A stretch of 64,000 bases of DNA. Source: Mycolicibacterium llatzerense. GTDB lineage: Bacteria; Actinomycetota; Actinomycetes; Mycobacteriales; Mycobacteriaceae. A program made the position numbers and the translations under genes. The notes beneath the pieces are model-generated. The model searched no databases and was not told the origin of the DNA. It was given only the letters and a program-made list of their open reading frames with translations. Numbering within the stretch: position 1 is the first letter of the stretch; every line of letters starts with the position of its first letter. The stretch covers positions 62,001 through 126,000 of the forward strand of contig NZ_JXST01000014.1 of the NCBI RefSeq assembly GCF_000878195.1, written 5' to 3'. Below are positions 1 to 10,045 of this stretch, piece after piece.

Positions 1-483
1 CCCGGCGTTGTGCACCGTCACCGCACTGTCGGTGGTGATGTCGAACCAGATCCAGCCACCGTCCTCGAACGGCTCCAAGCCGATCTCGAACTCGACCACT
101 GCCGGGAGGCCGTCCTCGCCGCTGGCAATTTCACTGCCGCCCACGGTGATTCGCGCGCCGGTCGCCTTCGACCGGTAGACGTCGACACGGGCGCTGCCGG
201 TCAGCTCGACGCGCAGCACCACCGAGGTCAGGATCGACCAGCGGCGCCAGTAGCTGGCCGGGAAGGCGTTGAAGTAGGTGGCGAACGAAACCTCGGACTC
301 CCCACCGATTTCCAGCGTGGTGCGAGTCGGGGCGTGCGCGCGCCGGGCGTTGGTGGACGACTCCTCGATGTACAGCTTGCGAACGTCGAGGGGCTCACCC
401 GGCCGGGGCAGGATGACCCGAGACAGCAGGCTCACGGCGCGGGACTGTCCCGACGCCAGCGCGCCGGACGGAATGTCGCTCAT
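1..483 (-). CDS. glfT2: Galactofuranosyltransferase GlfT2, N-terminal part (cut by left edge)
   Basis: The first 161 residues of GlfT2 are visible; the rest lies beyond the left edge. GlfT2 is the bifunctional UDP-galactofuranose transferase that polymerises the galactan of mycobacterial arabinogalactan at the inner membrane. The visible part matches the N-terminal beta-sandwich domain of the family (segments such as RVILPRPGEPLDVRKLY and FATYFNAFPASYWRRW). The catalytic GT-A domain is not in the window. The gene starts 6 bp after the glf stop, so the two are almost certainly one operon in the order glf-glfT2, as in M. tuberculosis Rv3809c-Rv3808c. Confidence 0.95.
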   Translation of the reverse strand, partial: MSDIPSGALASGQSRAVSLLSRVILPRPGEPLDVRKLYIEESSTNARRAHAPTRTTLEIGGESEVSFATYFNAFPASYWRRWSILTSVVLRVELTGSARVDVYRSKATGARITVGGSEIASGEDGLPAVVEFEIGLEPFEDGGWIWFDITTDSAVTVHNAG

Positions 484-489
484 GGTTTT

Positions 490-1731
<1,242 letters not shown>

Positions 1732-1928
1732 TCAGGGTATCCGACAGAGGCCGTTCGGCCCGAAAACACCCTGTCGGCCCAGCCAGTGCGCGGGCCGGTC
1801 GCAATTCGCTCACGATTCCGCATCGTCACTCTAATCCCACCAATCACAGCTTTAACATCGAATCCGTCAGTACCGACGACTCGGCAAGCCAGCTCGAGCC
1901 GTGCCCCACACGACCCGAGGAGACTTCC

Positions 1929-2927
1929 GTGCCTAACCGACGTCGACGCAAGCTCTCGACAGCCATGAGCGCAGTCGCCGCCGTGGCCGTCGCAAGTCCG
2001 ATCGCACTCGTGGCGGTCGCCCAGATGACCCCGGCAAACCCGACTCCGCAGCACCGCGAATTCGTCCAGGCCGCGCTGGTCACCGACCTCCCCAACGAGG
2101 TCATGTCCGCGCTGTCGCAGGGCCTGTCCCAGTTCGGCGTCAACCTGCCGAACCTCATGGGTGGCGCCGGCGCCTCCACCAGCCCCCTGACCGGACTGTC
2201 GCCGCAGACCAGCCTGACCCCGGGACTGAGCTCTCCGGGCCTGACCCCCGGCCTGAGCACCCCGGGCCTGACGCCTCCGGCCGGCCTCACGGCGCCGGGT
2301 GGGCTCACGGCGCCGGCCGGTCTGACCCCTGGCCTGGGCACCACCCCGTCGACCGGACTGACCGCACCTGGTCTGACCCCGCCGACCGGGGCGACCGCAC
2401 CGGGCCTCACCCCGCCGACCGGCCTGGGTACCACCAGCCCGTCGGCGCTGACCCCGGGACTGGGCGGCCTGCCCAGCGCCGGCCTGACGACCCAGGGCGC
2501 CACCCTCCCGAGCGTGAGCACGCCCGGGCTGACGGCTCCCGGTCTCAACGCCACGGGCCTGACGACCCCGTCGATCAGCGCGAACCCGGCGGGGCTCGGC
2601 ACGGCAGGGATGCCGATGACCGATCCCAACGCCAGCCTGGGCCTCGGCCCGGGCCAGGGACTGGGCGGCAGCTACCCGATCCTCGGTGACCCGTCCGTCG
2701 GACTGGGCGGCGGCGACGGCCTCGGCCTCGGCGCAGCTCCGAGCAGCGGCGGCGGCGGGCTGATCAGCGATCTGACCAGCGCGGCCAACCAGCTGGGTGC
2801 GACCCAGGCGATCGACCTGCTCAAGGGCATGGTCATGCCGGCCATCACCTCCGCGGTGAAGTCCGCTCAGGCCGCCCCCGCGGCAGCCGCAGCGGCCGCA
2901 CCAGCATTGCCGGCACCCGCGGTCTGA
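1929..2927 (+). CDS. erp: Exported repetitive protein Erp (PirG)
   Basis: A secreted or surface protein of about 332 residues that in pathogenic mycobacteria contributes to cell-wall integrity and multiplication in the host. I chose the GTG at 1929 because AGGAG lies just upstream and the protein then begins MPNRRRRKLSTAMSAVAAV, the conserved Erp start and signal sequence. A central region rich in PGLTxP-type repeats follows, then a conserved C-terminal part containing LGATQAIDLLKGMVMPAI and an Ala/Pro-rich tail. The repeat number and spacing differ between mycobacterial species. The gene is divergent from glf, as at Rv3809c/Rv3810. Confidence 0.93.
   Translation: MPNRRRRKLSTAMSAVAAVAVASPIALVAVAQMTPANPTPQHREFVQAALVTDLPNEVMSALSQGLSQFGVNLPNLMGGAGASTSPLTGLSPQTSLTPGLSSPGLTPGLSTPGLTPPAGLTAPGGLTAPAGLTPGLGTTPSTGLTAPGLTPPTGATAPGLTPPTGLGTTSPSALTPGLGGLPSAGLTTQGATLPSVSTPGLTAPGLNATGLTTPSISANPAGLGTAGMPMTDPNASLGLGPGQGLGGSYPILGDPSVGLGGGDGLGLGAAPSSGGGGLISDLTSAANQLGATQAIDLLKGMVMPAITSAVKSAQAAPAAAAAAAPALPAPAV
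2185..2590 (+). repeat. PGLT-type degenerate pentapeptide repeats within erp
   Basis: About 400 bp of degenerate 15-18 bp units encode many copies of PGLT, TGLT and PGLS-like pentapeptides, with inserted Gly/Ser/Pro segments. This is the variable region of Erp. It is coding and in frame, not a mobile element. Confidence 0.85.
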
Positions 2928-2961
2928 CATCCAGTCACACAACTGAAGACCTGTAACCAAG

Positions 2962-2998
2962 ACGGCACCGCAGAAGCCCCACGGCTCTGCGGTGCCGT
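2962..2998 (+). terminator. Hairpin terminator after erp
   Basis: Arms ACGGCACCGCAG (2962-2973) and CTGCGGTGCCGT (2987-2998) are perfect complements. The interior adds AGCC/GGCT around a CCAC loop, with one bulged A. There is no long T-tract, which is usual in mycobacteria. It sits 35 bp after the erp stop. Confidence 0.8.
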
Positions 2999-3081
2999 TG
3001 CGGCGCATCGCAGAGAATTGACAGCTCAGTAACCCGTGTCGAAACACTGGTAACAGCTGACACATACGTAACATTCGCGCT

Positions 3082-4698
3082 GTGCCGCGCCGTCGACCTG
3101 CACCGTCAATACTGTTGTCCGCCCTGGCGGCGACAGTCGTGATGGTGCCGTTGGCCGTCAGCGGTATCCCCGGCATCCCCGGCCTGACGGACGACAAGCC
3201 GTCGGCACCGGAGCTCCGCACGCAGCCACTGGCCGGTGTCGGAGGCGGACAGACCGTCCGGGAAATCCACCAGGACACCCCCTTCTCCCTGGTCGCGCTC
3301 ACCGCATCGGACTTCACCGGCACCTCGGCCCGCGTGCGCGCCCAGAAAGCCGACGGATCCTGGGGACCCTGGTACGAAGTCGAGGCACCCGACGGCGTCG
3401 GTGAGGCCCGCGCCACCACTCGAGGCACCGAGCCCGTGTTCGTCGGCCGCACCACGACCGTCCAGATCGCGGTGACCCGGCCCGCCGAAGCGGCCGCCAC
3501 ACCGCCGGACGCCAACCGACCGCAGGGTCCCGGACTGGGGTACCGCCCCGTCGATGTCGAAAAGCCGTTGGGCCCCAGCATGAAAGCGGTCCTCATCAGC
3601 CCGCCGGAGGCGCCGGCCGACGTCCAGTTCCAGCCGACCGCGGTGTCGGCACCGAACCAGCCGCCGAACATCATCAGCCGCGCCCAGTGGGGCGCCAACG
3701 AGGGCGTCCGCTGCGGCCAGCCGGTGTACGACCCGGGCGTGCGTGCCGCGATCGTGCACCACACCGCCGGCAGCAACGACTACGCACCGGAGGATTCTGC
3801 GGGCATCGTCCGCTCGATCTACGAGTACCACACCCGCGAATTGGGTTGGTGCGACATCGCTTACAACGCGCTCGTCGACAAGTACGGTCAGGTTTTCGAA
3901 GGCCGCTTCGGCGGGATGACGAGGCCCGTCGAGGGGTCGCACACCGGCGGATTCAACGTGGACACCTGGGGCGTGGCCATGCTCGGCGACTTCGACGTCG
4001 TGCCCCCGACCCCGCTACAGCTGAAGGTGACCGGCCGGCTGATCGGCTGGCGGCTGAGTCTGGACCACGTCAATCCCCTGGGCAGCGTGGTGCTGACCTC
4101 CGGCGGCGGCACCTTCACCCACTTCCCCGCCGGTGCGACGCCGACCCTGCCGACCATCTTCACCCACCGCGACGTCGGCAACACCGACTGCCCGGGCAAC
4201 GCCGCCTACGCCGCCATGGGCGAATTGCGGGACATCGCAGCATCTGTCACCGCCCCGCCGGGTGCCCTGAGCGCCATGGACATGCTGCGCGGCGGTGCCA
4301 TCTTCGACAAGTGGCAGGCCATGGGCGGGGCGGCCAGCCCGCTCGGCGTCGCCACCTCACCGGAGGCCGCGGCCGACGGCCATACCCGCTACGCGACCTT
4401 CGACCACGGCGCCATGTACTGGTCGCCCGCCACCGGCGCCCAGCCGCTGACCGGCGCACTCTACGACGCCTGGGGCGCACTGGGTTTCGAACGCGGCGCC
4501 CTCGGGCTGCCGACCAGCGGGGAGATTCCCGAACCGCAATGGATCGTGCAGAACTTCCAGCACGGCACCCTCAACTTCGACCGCGAGCACGCGACCGTCA
4601 CTCGCGTCATCGACGGTGTGCCACAAGAACTTCCGCCGCTACCGCAGCAGGAGCCCGTGCAGCTCGAGCGGTTCAGCCGGATCGAGATGCAGAGCTAG
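3082..4698 (+). CDS. Secreted N-acetylmuramoyl-L-alanine amidase with PGRP and LGFP repeats
   Basis: Homologue of M. tuberculosis Rv3811 (about 539 residues; 538 here). An N-terminal hydrophobic segment (SILLSALAATVVMVPLAV) serves as signal peptide. The central PGRP/amidase-2 type domain spans roughly residues 195-380, with a zinc-ligand-like VHHTAGSNDY near residue 227 and HRDVGNTDCPG near 361. A C-terminal stretch of LGFP repeats (about 400-510; GGAASPLGVATS, GALGLPTSGEI) is typical of proteins that bind the corynebacterial cell wall. It should cleave the stem peptide from muramic acid, or bind peptidoglycan. The start is a GTG. It ends 2 bp from the convergent HAD gene. Confidence 0.9.
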   Translation: MPRRRPAPSILLSALAATVVMVPLAVSGIPGIPGLTDDKPSAPELRTQPLAGVGGGQTVREIHQDTPFSLVALTASDFTGTSARVRAQKADGSWGPWYEVEAPDGVGEARATTRGTEPVFVGRTTTVQIAVTRPAEAAATPPDANRPQGPGLGYRPVDVEKPLGPSMKAVLISPPEAPADVQFQPTAVSAPNQPPNIISRAQWGANEGVRCGQPVYDPGVRAAIVHHTAGSNDYAPEDSAGIVRSIYEYHTRELGWCDIAYNALVDKYGQVFEGRFGGMTRPVEGSHTGGFNVDTWGVAMLGDFDVVPPTPLQLKVTGRLIGWRLSLDHVNPLGSVVLTSGGGTFTHFPAGATPTLPTIFTHRDVGNTDCPGNAAYAAMGELRDIAASVTAPPGALSAMDMLRGGAIFDKWQAMGGAASPLGVATSPEAAADGHTRYATFDHGAMYWSPATGAQPLTGALYDAWGALGFERGALGLPTSGEIPEPQWIVQNFQHGTLNFDREHATVTRVIDGVPQELPPLPQQEPVQLERFSRIEMQS

Positions 4699-4700
4699 AG

Positions 4701-5516
4701 CTACAGCCACCAGCGTTCGAGCACCCGCGCGACGCCGTCGTCGCTGTTGGTCGTGGTGACCTCGTCGGCGGCCGCCTTGGCTTCCGGATGCGCATTACCC
4801 ATCGCCACCCCGAGCCCGGCCCAGGTCAGCATCGGGACGTCATTGGGCATGTCGCCGAAGGTCACGACGTCCTCGGCGCTGATCCCCAGCGGGCGGATGA
4901 CCTCGGCGACGCCGGTGGCCTTGCTGATACCCAGCGGCACCACTTCGATGAGCCCGTTGTTGGTCGAGTAGGTCAGGTCGCCGGCGAGGCCGACGTGCGG
5001 CGCCAGCGCCGCCGCCAGATCGGCGCTGTGCGCGCCGGCCTTGCGGATCAACAGCTTCACCGCTGGCACGCTGAGCATGTCCTCGACCGAAACCTCGGTG
5101 TTGTCGGGGTTGTGCCAGGCGTGCTCGTAGCCAGGCGAACTCGCGAACTGGGGTATCGACTCGTCGAACGCGGTACGGCCCACGCGCTCGACCGCCAGCC
5201 CGACGCCCGGGATCACCCGGGCGGCGATTTCGGCCAGCTCGCCCAGCGCGTCCGGCGACAGGGTGTGCGCCGAGACGACGCGATCGGTCGCGGCGTCGTA
5301 GACCACGGCACCGTTGGCGCACACCGCCATCGGGGCAAACCCGAGGCCCTCCACCACCGGCGGAATCCAGCGCGGCGGCCGGCCGGTGGCGAGCACGAAT
5401 CGGGCCCCGTTCGCGACTGCGGCCTGTACGGCGGCGCGGGTCCGCGGCGTCACCCGCTCATGGGTGTCGAGCAGGGTGCCGTCGACGTCGGTGGCGATCA
5501 GCGCGGGCAGCATCAC
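4701..5516 (-). CDS. HAD-superfamily (Cof-type) phosphatase
   Basis: Homologue of Rv3813c. The N-terminal DVDGTLLDTHER is the HAD motif I with the nucleophilic Asp (residue 9 counted from the ATG at 5513). ATGRP is motif II, and GDMPNDVPML near the C-terminus is the metal-binding motif IV of Cof/IIB sugar-phosphate or nucleotide phosphatases. The natural substrate is unknown. The GTG start at 5516 overlaps the stop of the upstream acyltransferase by 4 bp; an ATG at 5513 is an alternative. The tight coupling with two PlsC enzymes suggests a role in phospholipid metabolism, perhaps dephosphorylating a lipid head-group precursor, but this is inference. Confidence 0.85.
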   Translation of the reverse strand: MMLPALIATDVDGTLLDTHERVTPRTRAAVQAAVANGARFVLATGRPPRWIPPVVEGLGFAPMAVCANGAVVYDAATDRVVSAHTLSPDALGELAEIAARVIPGVGLAVERVGRTAFDESIPQFASSPGYEHAWHNPDNTEVSVEDMLSVPAVKLLIRKAGAHSADLAAALAPHVGLAGDLTYSTNNGLIEVVPLGISKATGVAEVIRPLGISAEDVVTFGDMPNDVPMLTWAGLGVAMGNAHPEAKAAADEVTTTNSDDGVARVLERWWL

Positions 5517-6250
5517 CGGCCCTCGGCTTCCCGACGGGCACGTTCGGCCTTCTCCAGCAATTCGGCCTCCTCAGGCGTCGGGGCGCTGCCGCCCAGTCGG
5601 CGCGGCACCCAATACGCACCTTCGGGGTGCGGGTATTCCTCCTGCGCCGTGTGCAGCTGATCGGTCATGGTCTGCTGCAGTATCGCCATCACCTCGGCGA
5701 CCGGACCAGCCGCCAGGATCGGCGCGCCCACCCGAACGAGGACCGGAATCTTCTTGCGTCCCAACCGCTTCGGGTGGTCCTTGGTCCACACCCGGTGCAC
5801 GCCCCAGACGATCACGGGAATGATCGGCACCTGCGCATCGAGCGCCATCCGCGCCACCCCGGTCTTGAACTCCTTGAGCTCGAAACTGCGACTGATCGTA
5901 GCTTCCGGATACACCCCGACCAGTTCCCCGGCGCGCAGCCGCTCCACGGCGACCGGATACGCGTCACCGCCGGAACTGCGGTCGACCGGGATGAGCCCTG
6001 CCCGTTTGACCAGGAAATTGCCCATCGGCACCTGCTGCACCTCGGCCTTGAGCATGAAGCGAACCCGGCGCTTCCGATGCGTGGCGGCCAGCCCTACCGG
6101 CAGGAAGTCGACGTAACCGGTGTGGTTGATCGCGATCACCGCGCCACCGGTATCCGGAATGTGTTCCAGCCCTTGGTAAGTGATCCGAGTCCCGGTGGCG
6201 GCAACCGCCGCCTTGGCGGCAATCTCGATGCCGCGGAAGACTGGCTCCAT
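5513..6250 (-). CDS. 1-acylglycerol-3-phosphate acyltransferase family protein (PlsC-like, first copy)
   Basis: A 245-residue PlsC/AGPAT-fold acyltransferase, homologous to Rv3814c-Rv3816c. The catalytic HX4D motif is NHTGYVD (His43, Asp48), and YPEATISRS stands at the position of the substrate-binding EGT-type motif. It is expected to transfer an acyl group to lysophosphatidate or a related acceptor at the membrane. The start at 6250 gives MEPVFRGIEIAAK, parallel to the neighbouring paralogue, and leaves 4 bp to that gene's stop. It belongs to a three-gene operon with the second PlsC and the HAD phosphatase. Confidence 0.88.
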   Translation of the reverse strand: MEPVFRGIEIAAKAAVAATGTRITYQGLEHIPDTGGAVIAINHTGYVDFLPVGLAATHRKRRVRFMLKAEVQQVPMGNFLVKRAGLIPVDRSSGGDAYPVAVERLRAGELVGVYPEATISRSFELKEFKTGVARMALDAQVPIIPVIVWGVHRVWTKDHPKRLGRKKIPVLVRVGAPILAAGPVAEVMAILQQTMTDQLHTAQEEYPHPEGAYWVPRRLGGSAPTPEEAELLEKAERARREAEGR

Positions 6251-6254
6251 GGCG

Positions 6255-7034
6255 CTACTCCGGCGCCCCTTCCGCCTGCCGCGCCGCCCGGCGGGCCGCT
6301 TTCTCGCGGGCTTCGTCGAGATCCATCTGGTCGGCCTCGGCCAGCGTCGGCGCCCCGCCACCCAACCGGTGCGGCACCCAGAATTCGCCGGCCGGGTGCT
6401 CTCCGTACGCGTCCTGAACTTCCGACAGCAGGTGCTGCATGCGGGCGTGCAGCAGCGCGGTCAACTCGGCCGCGGGCAGCGTCGGGTAGATGGGCTCACC
6501 GACATGGATGTGGATGGGCACCTTGGGGCGGCGCATGTTGCGCGGATGGCCCTTGGTCCAGATCCGCTGGGCACCCCAGATGATGTGCGGCACGATCGGC
6601 ACGTCGGCCTCGATGGCCATCCGCGCCGCGCCCGATTTGAATGCCTTGATCTCGAAGCTGCGGCTGATCGTGGCTTCCGGATAGACGCCCACGAGCTCGC
6701 CGAGTTTGAGTTGCTTGACCGCCTCGGAGTACGAGTCGGCGCCGCTGCCGCGGTCGACGGGGATGTGGCGCATCTTGCGCATCAGCCAGCCGCCGTACTT
6801 GTTGTCGAAGACTTCCTTCTTCGCCATGAACCGCACCTTGCGGCCCCGCTTCTGCAGGACGGCGGGCAACCCGGCGAAGGTGAAGTCGAAGTAGCTGGTG
6901 TGGTTGATGGCGACCACCGCACCGCCGCTGACCGGCAGGTTCTCTGTGCCCGTGACGGTGAACTTCAAGCCCTGCACGCGCCACACCGTGCGCGCCAGCT
7001 TGATTGCCGTGCCATATACCGGTTCCACGAGCAT
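6255..7034 (-). CDS. 1-acylglycerol-3-phosphate acyltransferase family protein (PlsC-like, second copy)
   Basis: A 259-residue paralogue of the next gene, the same length as Rv3816c. It carries the HX4D motif NHTSYFD (His45, Asp50) and VYPEATISRSFE. Arg/Ala-rich residues close the C-terminus (AREKAARRAARQAEG). It is the first gene of the PlsC-PlsC-HAD operon. ATG 7034 was chosen because it gives MLVEPVYGTAIKLART, matching the paralogue's MEPVFRGIEIAAK. M. tuberculosis has three such genes here (Rv3814c, Rv3815c, Rv3816c), so one copy is absent or was never acquired. Confidence 0.88.
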   Translation of the reverse strand: MLVEPVYGTAIKLARTVWRVQGLKFTVTGTENLPVSGGAVVAINHTSYFDFTFAGLPAVLQKRGRKVRFMAKKEVFDNKYGGWLMRKMRHIPVDRGSGADSYSEAVKQLKLGELVGVYPEATISRSFEIKAFKSGAARMAIEADVPIVPHIIWGAQRIWTKGHPRNMRRPKVPIHIHVGEPIYPTLPAAELTALLHARMQHLLSEVQDAYGEHPAGEFWVPHRLGGGAPTLAEADQMDLDEAREKAARRAARQAEGAPE

Positions 7035-7089
7035 CAGCCTAGTGCGGACCGTCGGTACCGTGCCTACAAAGGTAGGCCAGGCTGTAGGG

Positions 7090-7767
7090 GTGACCTTCCC
7101 GAGCGGCCCCGTACCGATTCCCGACGTCGTCGACGCGCTGGCCGTCGGCCGTCCCGTGACCGCGGTGTGGCAGAACGAACTCGGTGGCGTGACATTCGCC
7201 ATCGGCGCCGGCGACGAGTACGTGAAGACCTACCCGGCCGAGCACGCGCCGCTGCTCACCGACGAAGCGGTCCGGCTGCGCTGGGCCAGGGAGTACATCG
7301 CCGTGCCGATCGTGCTCGGCGAGGGCGCGGGCTGGCTGCACACCGCGGGCCTGCCCGGTCGCTCCGCCGTCGACCCGCGGTGGTCCGACGATCCCGAGAC
7401 CGCGGCCCGCGCGATCGGCGCGGGCCTGCGCGCCATGCACGACGCGCTGCCGGTCGAGGACTGCCCATTCGGACGTCCGTCCTGGGTTGTGGACGTCCCC
7501 GATCCGGACCGGCTCGTGGTCTGCCACGGTGACGCCTGCTCACCGAACACCCTGATCAGCGACGACGGCGCATTCGTCGGACACGTCGACATCGGGGACC
7601 TCGGGGTGGCCGACCGGTGGGCCGACCTGGCCATCGCCACCATGTCCCTGGACTGGAACTACCCCGGCAACTACGAGGCCGCCCTGCTGGACGCCTACGG
7701 GGTGACGCGGGACGACGCACGCATCGACTACTACCGCGCGCTCTGGGACGCGCCGGAATCCAGTTAG
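7090..7767 (+). CDS. Aminoglycoside phosphotransferase (APH)-family kinase
   Basis: Homologue of Rv3817. The protein-kinase-like catalytic loop HGDACSPNTLI and the metal-binding HVDIGDLGVADRWADLA are the diagnostic APH motifs. It should phosphorylate a small molecule with ATP; whether any antibiotic is a substrate cannot be told. At 225 residues it is shorter than typical aminoglycoside kinases, with a short N-lobe. The GTG start at 7090 is uncertain: an in-frame GTG at 7060 would add ten residues. It diverges from the acyltransferase operon. Confidence 0.82.
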   Translation: MTFPSGPVPIPDVVDALAVGRPVTAVWQNELGGVTFAIGAGDEYVKTYPAEHAPLLTDEAVRLRWAREYIAVPIVLGEGAGWLHTAGLPGRSAVDPRWSDDPETAARAIGAGLRAMHDALPVEDCPFGRPSWVVDVPDPDRLVVCHGDACSPNTLISDDGAFVGHVDIGDLGVADRWADLAIATMSLDWNYPGNYEAALLDAYGVTRDDARIDYYRALWDAPESS

Positions 7768-7805
7768 ACTCGCTGGCGAACTCTCCACCGCCAAAAGGGG
7801 CATTT

Positions 7806-9356
7806 GTGCAGGTCACAAGCGTTGGACACGCCGGATTCCGGATCGATACCGCTGCGGGCAGCATTCTGTGCGACCCGTGGGTGAACCCTGCCTACTTCGC
7901 GTCGTGGTTCCCGTTCCCGGACAACAGCCGGCTGGACTGGGACGCGCTCGGCGACTGCGACTACCTGTACGTCAGCCACCTGCACAAGGACCACTTCGAT
8001 CCCGAGCACCTGCGCGCCCACGTCAACAAGGACGCGACGGTGCTGCTGCCGGACTACCCGGTGCCGGACCTGCGCCGTGAGCTCGAGGCCCTCGGCTTCC
8101 ACACGTTCTTCGAGACCACCGATTCGGTGAAGCACCGCGTCAGCGGCCCGAAGGGCGACCTGGACGTGATGATCATCGCCCTGCGCGCCCCGGCGGACGG
8201 CCCGATCGGCGACTCGGGCCTGGTGGTCTCCGACGGCGAGACCGTCGCGTTCAACATGAACGACGCCCGCCCGATCGACCTGGACATGGTGGCCACCGAG
8301 TTCGGCGACGTCGACGTGCACATGCTGCAGTACTCGGGCGCCATCTGGTACCCGATGGTCTACGACATGCCGGCCCGGGCCAAGGAGGCCTTCGGCACCC
8401 AGAAGCGGCAGCGGCAGATGGACCGCTCCCGCCAGTACATCGCGCAGGTCGGGGCCACCTGGGTGGTGCCGTCGGCCGGTCCGCCGTGCTTCCTGGATCC
8501 CGAATTGCGTTGGCTCAACGACGATCACGACGATCCGGCCAACATCTTCCCGGACCAGGCGGTGTTCCTGGACCAGCTGCGCCGGCACGGTCACGACGGC
8601 GGACTGCTGATGATCCCGGGCACGGTGGCCTCGTTCACCGGTTCGACGCTGGACTCGCTGACGCACCCGATCCCCGACGCCGAGGCCGAAGCGATCTTCA
8701 CCACCGGCAAGGCCGAGTACATCGAGGCCTACGCCCAGCGCATGGCACCGGTGCTGGCCGCCGAAAAGGCTTCGTGGGCGCCGGCTTCCGGCGATTCGCT
8801 GCTGGAGCCGCTGCGGGCCAAGTTCGAGCCGATCATGGTGCAGAGCGACCAGATCTGCGACGGCATCGGCTACCCCGTCGAATTGCGGATCGGTACCGAG
8901 ACCGTCGTCCTGGACTTTCCGAAACGCGCTGTGCGGGAAGCGATTCCGGACGAGAAGTTCCGCTACGGCTTCGGCATCGCGCCCGAGCTGGTGCGGACCG
9001 TGCTGCGCGACGACGAGCCGGACTGGGTCAACACCATCTTCCTGTCCACCCGCTTCCAGGCGTGGCGAGTCGGCGGCTACAACGAATACCTCTACACGTT
9101 CTTCAAGTGCCTGACCGACGAGCGCATCGCCTACGCCGACGGCTGGTTCGCCGAGGCGCACGACACATCGGCGTCAATCGACCTGGGCGGCTACGAGATT
9201 CAGCGACGCTGTCCGCACCTGAAGGCCGACCTGTCGAAGTTCGGCATCGTCGAGGGCAACACCCTGACCTGCAACCTGCACGGCTGGCAGTGGAACCTGG
9301 ACAACGGCCGCTGCCTGACCTCCAAGGGTCACGAATTGCGGAGCGCCAAACGGTGA
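7806..9356 (+). CDS. Metallo-beta-lactamase/Rieske [2Fe-2S] fusion protein
   Basis: 516 residues, the same length as Rv3818. The N-terminal half is a UlaG-like metallo-beta-lactamase fold with the SHLHKDHFD metal motif (His58, His60, Asp62, His63). The C-terminal domain is a Rieske ferredoxin with CPH (Cys469, His471) and CNLHGWQW (Cys489, His492) ligating a [2Fe-2S] cluster. Members of this arrangement resemble CMP-N-acetylneuraminate hydroxylase-type proteins. The actual substrate is unknown, but an iron-sulfur dependent hydrolase or oxygenase in the cytosol is plausible. The GTG start at 7806 follows AAGGGG. The stop overlaps the next gene by 4 bp. Confidence 0.88.
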   Translation: MQVTSVGHAGFRIDTAAGSILCDPWVNPAYFASWFPFPDNSRLDWDALGDCDYLYVSHLHKDHFDPEHLRAHVNKDATVLLPDYPVPDLRRELEALGFHTFFETTDSVKHRVSGPKGDLDVMIIALRAPADGPIGDSGLVVSDGETVAFNMNDARPIDLDMVATEFGDVDVHMLQYSGAIWYPMVYDMPARAKEAFGTQKRQRQMDRSRQYIAQVGATWVVPSAGPPCFLDPELRWLNDDHDDPANIFPDQAVFLDQLRRHGHDGGLLMIPGTVASFTGSTLDSLTHPIPDAEAEAIFTTGKAEYIEAYAQRMAPVLAAEKASWAPASGDSLLEPLRAKFEPIMVQSDQICDGIGYPVELRIGTETVVLDFPKRAVREAIPDEKFRYGFGIAPELVRTVLRDDEPDWVNTIFLSTRFQAWRVGGYNEYLYTFFKCLTDERIAYADGWFAEAHDTSASIDLGGYEIQRRCPHLKADLSKFGIVEGNTLTCNLHGWQWNLDNGRCLTSKGHELRSAKR

Positions 9357-9718
9357 CCAGCGCCCACTCCGGCGCTCGCTCGGATGCGCACTACGACGAC
9401 GGCCAGATTTTCCTGGACCGGCAGGCAATCACGTTGCGCCGCTACCACTTTCCGTCGGGCACGTCGAAGATCATCCCGCTGAGCGCGATCCGCGGCTACA
9501 AATCGGAGTCGCTCGGTTTCATCATGGACCGGTTCCTGATCTGGGGCGGCACCGATCCGCGGCGCTGGCTGCCGCTGGACATCTGGCGGCCCATCAAGTC
9601 GACGCTGGTGACCCTCGACGTCGTCGGCACCACCCCGGCGCCGGCCTGTACCCCGTTGCGACCCAGGGAGTTTCTGGCGACGCTCGAGGTGTTGCTGAAG
9701 GAACAAGCAGGCCGTTGA
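9353..9718 (+). CDS. Small conserved protein, PH-like fold, coupled to the Rieske fusion gene
   Basis: A 121-residue homologue of Rv3819. Its GTG overlaps the TGA of the metallo-beta-lactamase/Rieske gene (GTGA), so the two are translationally coupled. The sequence (IFLDRQAITLRRYHFPSGT, KIIPLSAIRGYKSESLG) looks like one bacterial PH-type beta-barrel with a C-terminal helix. There is no signal peptide. It may be a partner or chaperone of the upstream enzyme; that is inferred only from linkage. Confidence 0.78.
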   Translation: MTSAHSGARSDAHYDDGQIFLDRQAITLRRYHFPSGTSKIIPLSAIRGYKSESLGFIMDRFLIWGGTDPRRWLPLDIWRPIKSTLVTLDVVGTTPAPACTPLRPREFLATLEVLLKEQAGR

Positions 9719-9727
9719 CGGCCGCTG

Positions 9728-9979
9728 TTACCAGCTGGTGCCGGCGAGCCCGGGAATCACGCACCGCCCGTCGGCGGCGACGCGGCCGATGAGCATCCCG
9801 TCGTAGCCGGTGCAGGACGAGTTGAGCGGCTCACAGGTGTTGATGGACGTAATCACCTTGTCCCCGCCGCACGGGGTACCTGGAGCGGGGGGATCGGCTG
9901 CGGCGACAGCACTGCTGCCGCTCAACGCCAGAATTGCCGCCGACGTGATGACGAACGAGCGGGTCGAGTTGAGCATCAT
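9728..9979 (-). CDS. Small secreted protein of unknown function
   Basis: An 83-residue protein with a clear signal peptide (SFVITSAAILALSGSSAVAAA) and a mature part of about 55 residues with four Cys (PCGGDK, NTCEPLNSSCTGYDG, GRCVIPG), presumably forming two disulfides. GGAGG precedes the paired ATG codons at 9979 and 9976. I do not recognise a named family. It converges with the Rv3819-like gene 9 bp away. Confidence 0.7.
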   Translation of the reverse strand: MMLNSTRSFVITSAAILALSGSSAVAAADPPAPGTPCGGDKVITSINTCEPLNSSCTGYDGMLIGRVAADGRCVIPGLAGTSW

Positions 9980-10045
9980 GGATACCTCCGGCCGATGGCC
10001 CCGACGTGCACCAATGCTACGCCCAATTCGGGACGGAAAACCGAG

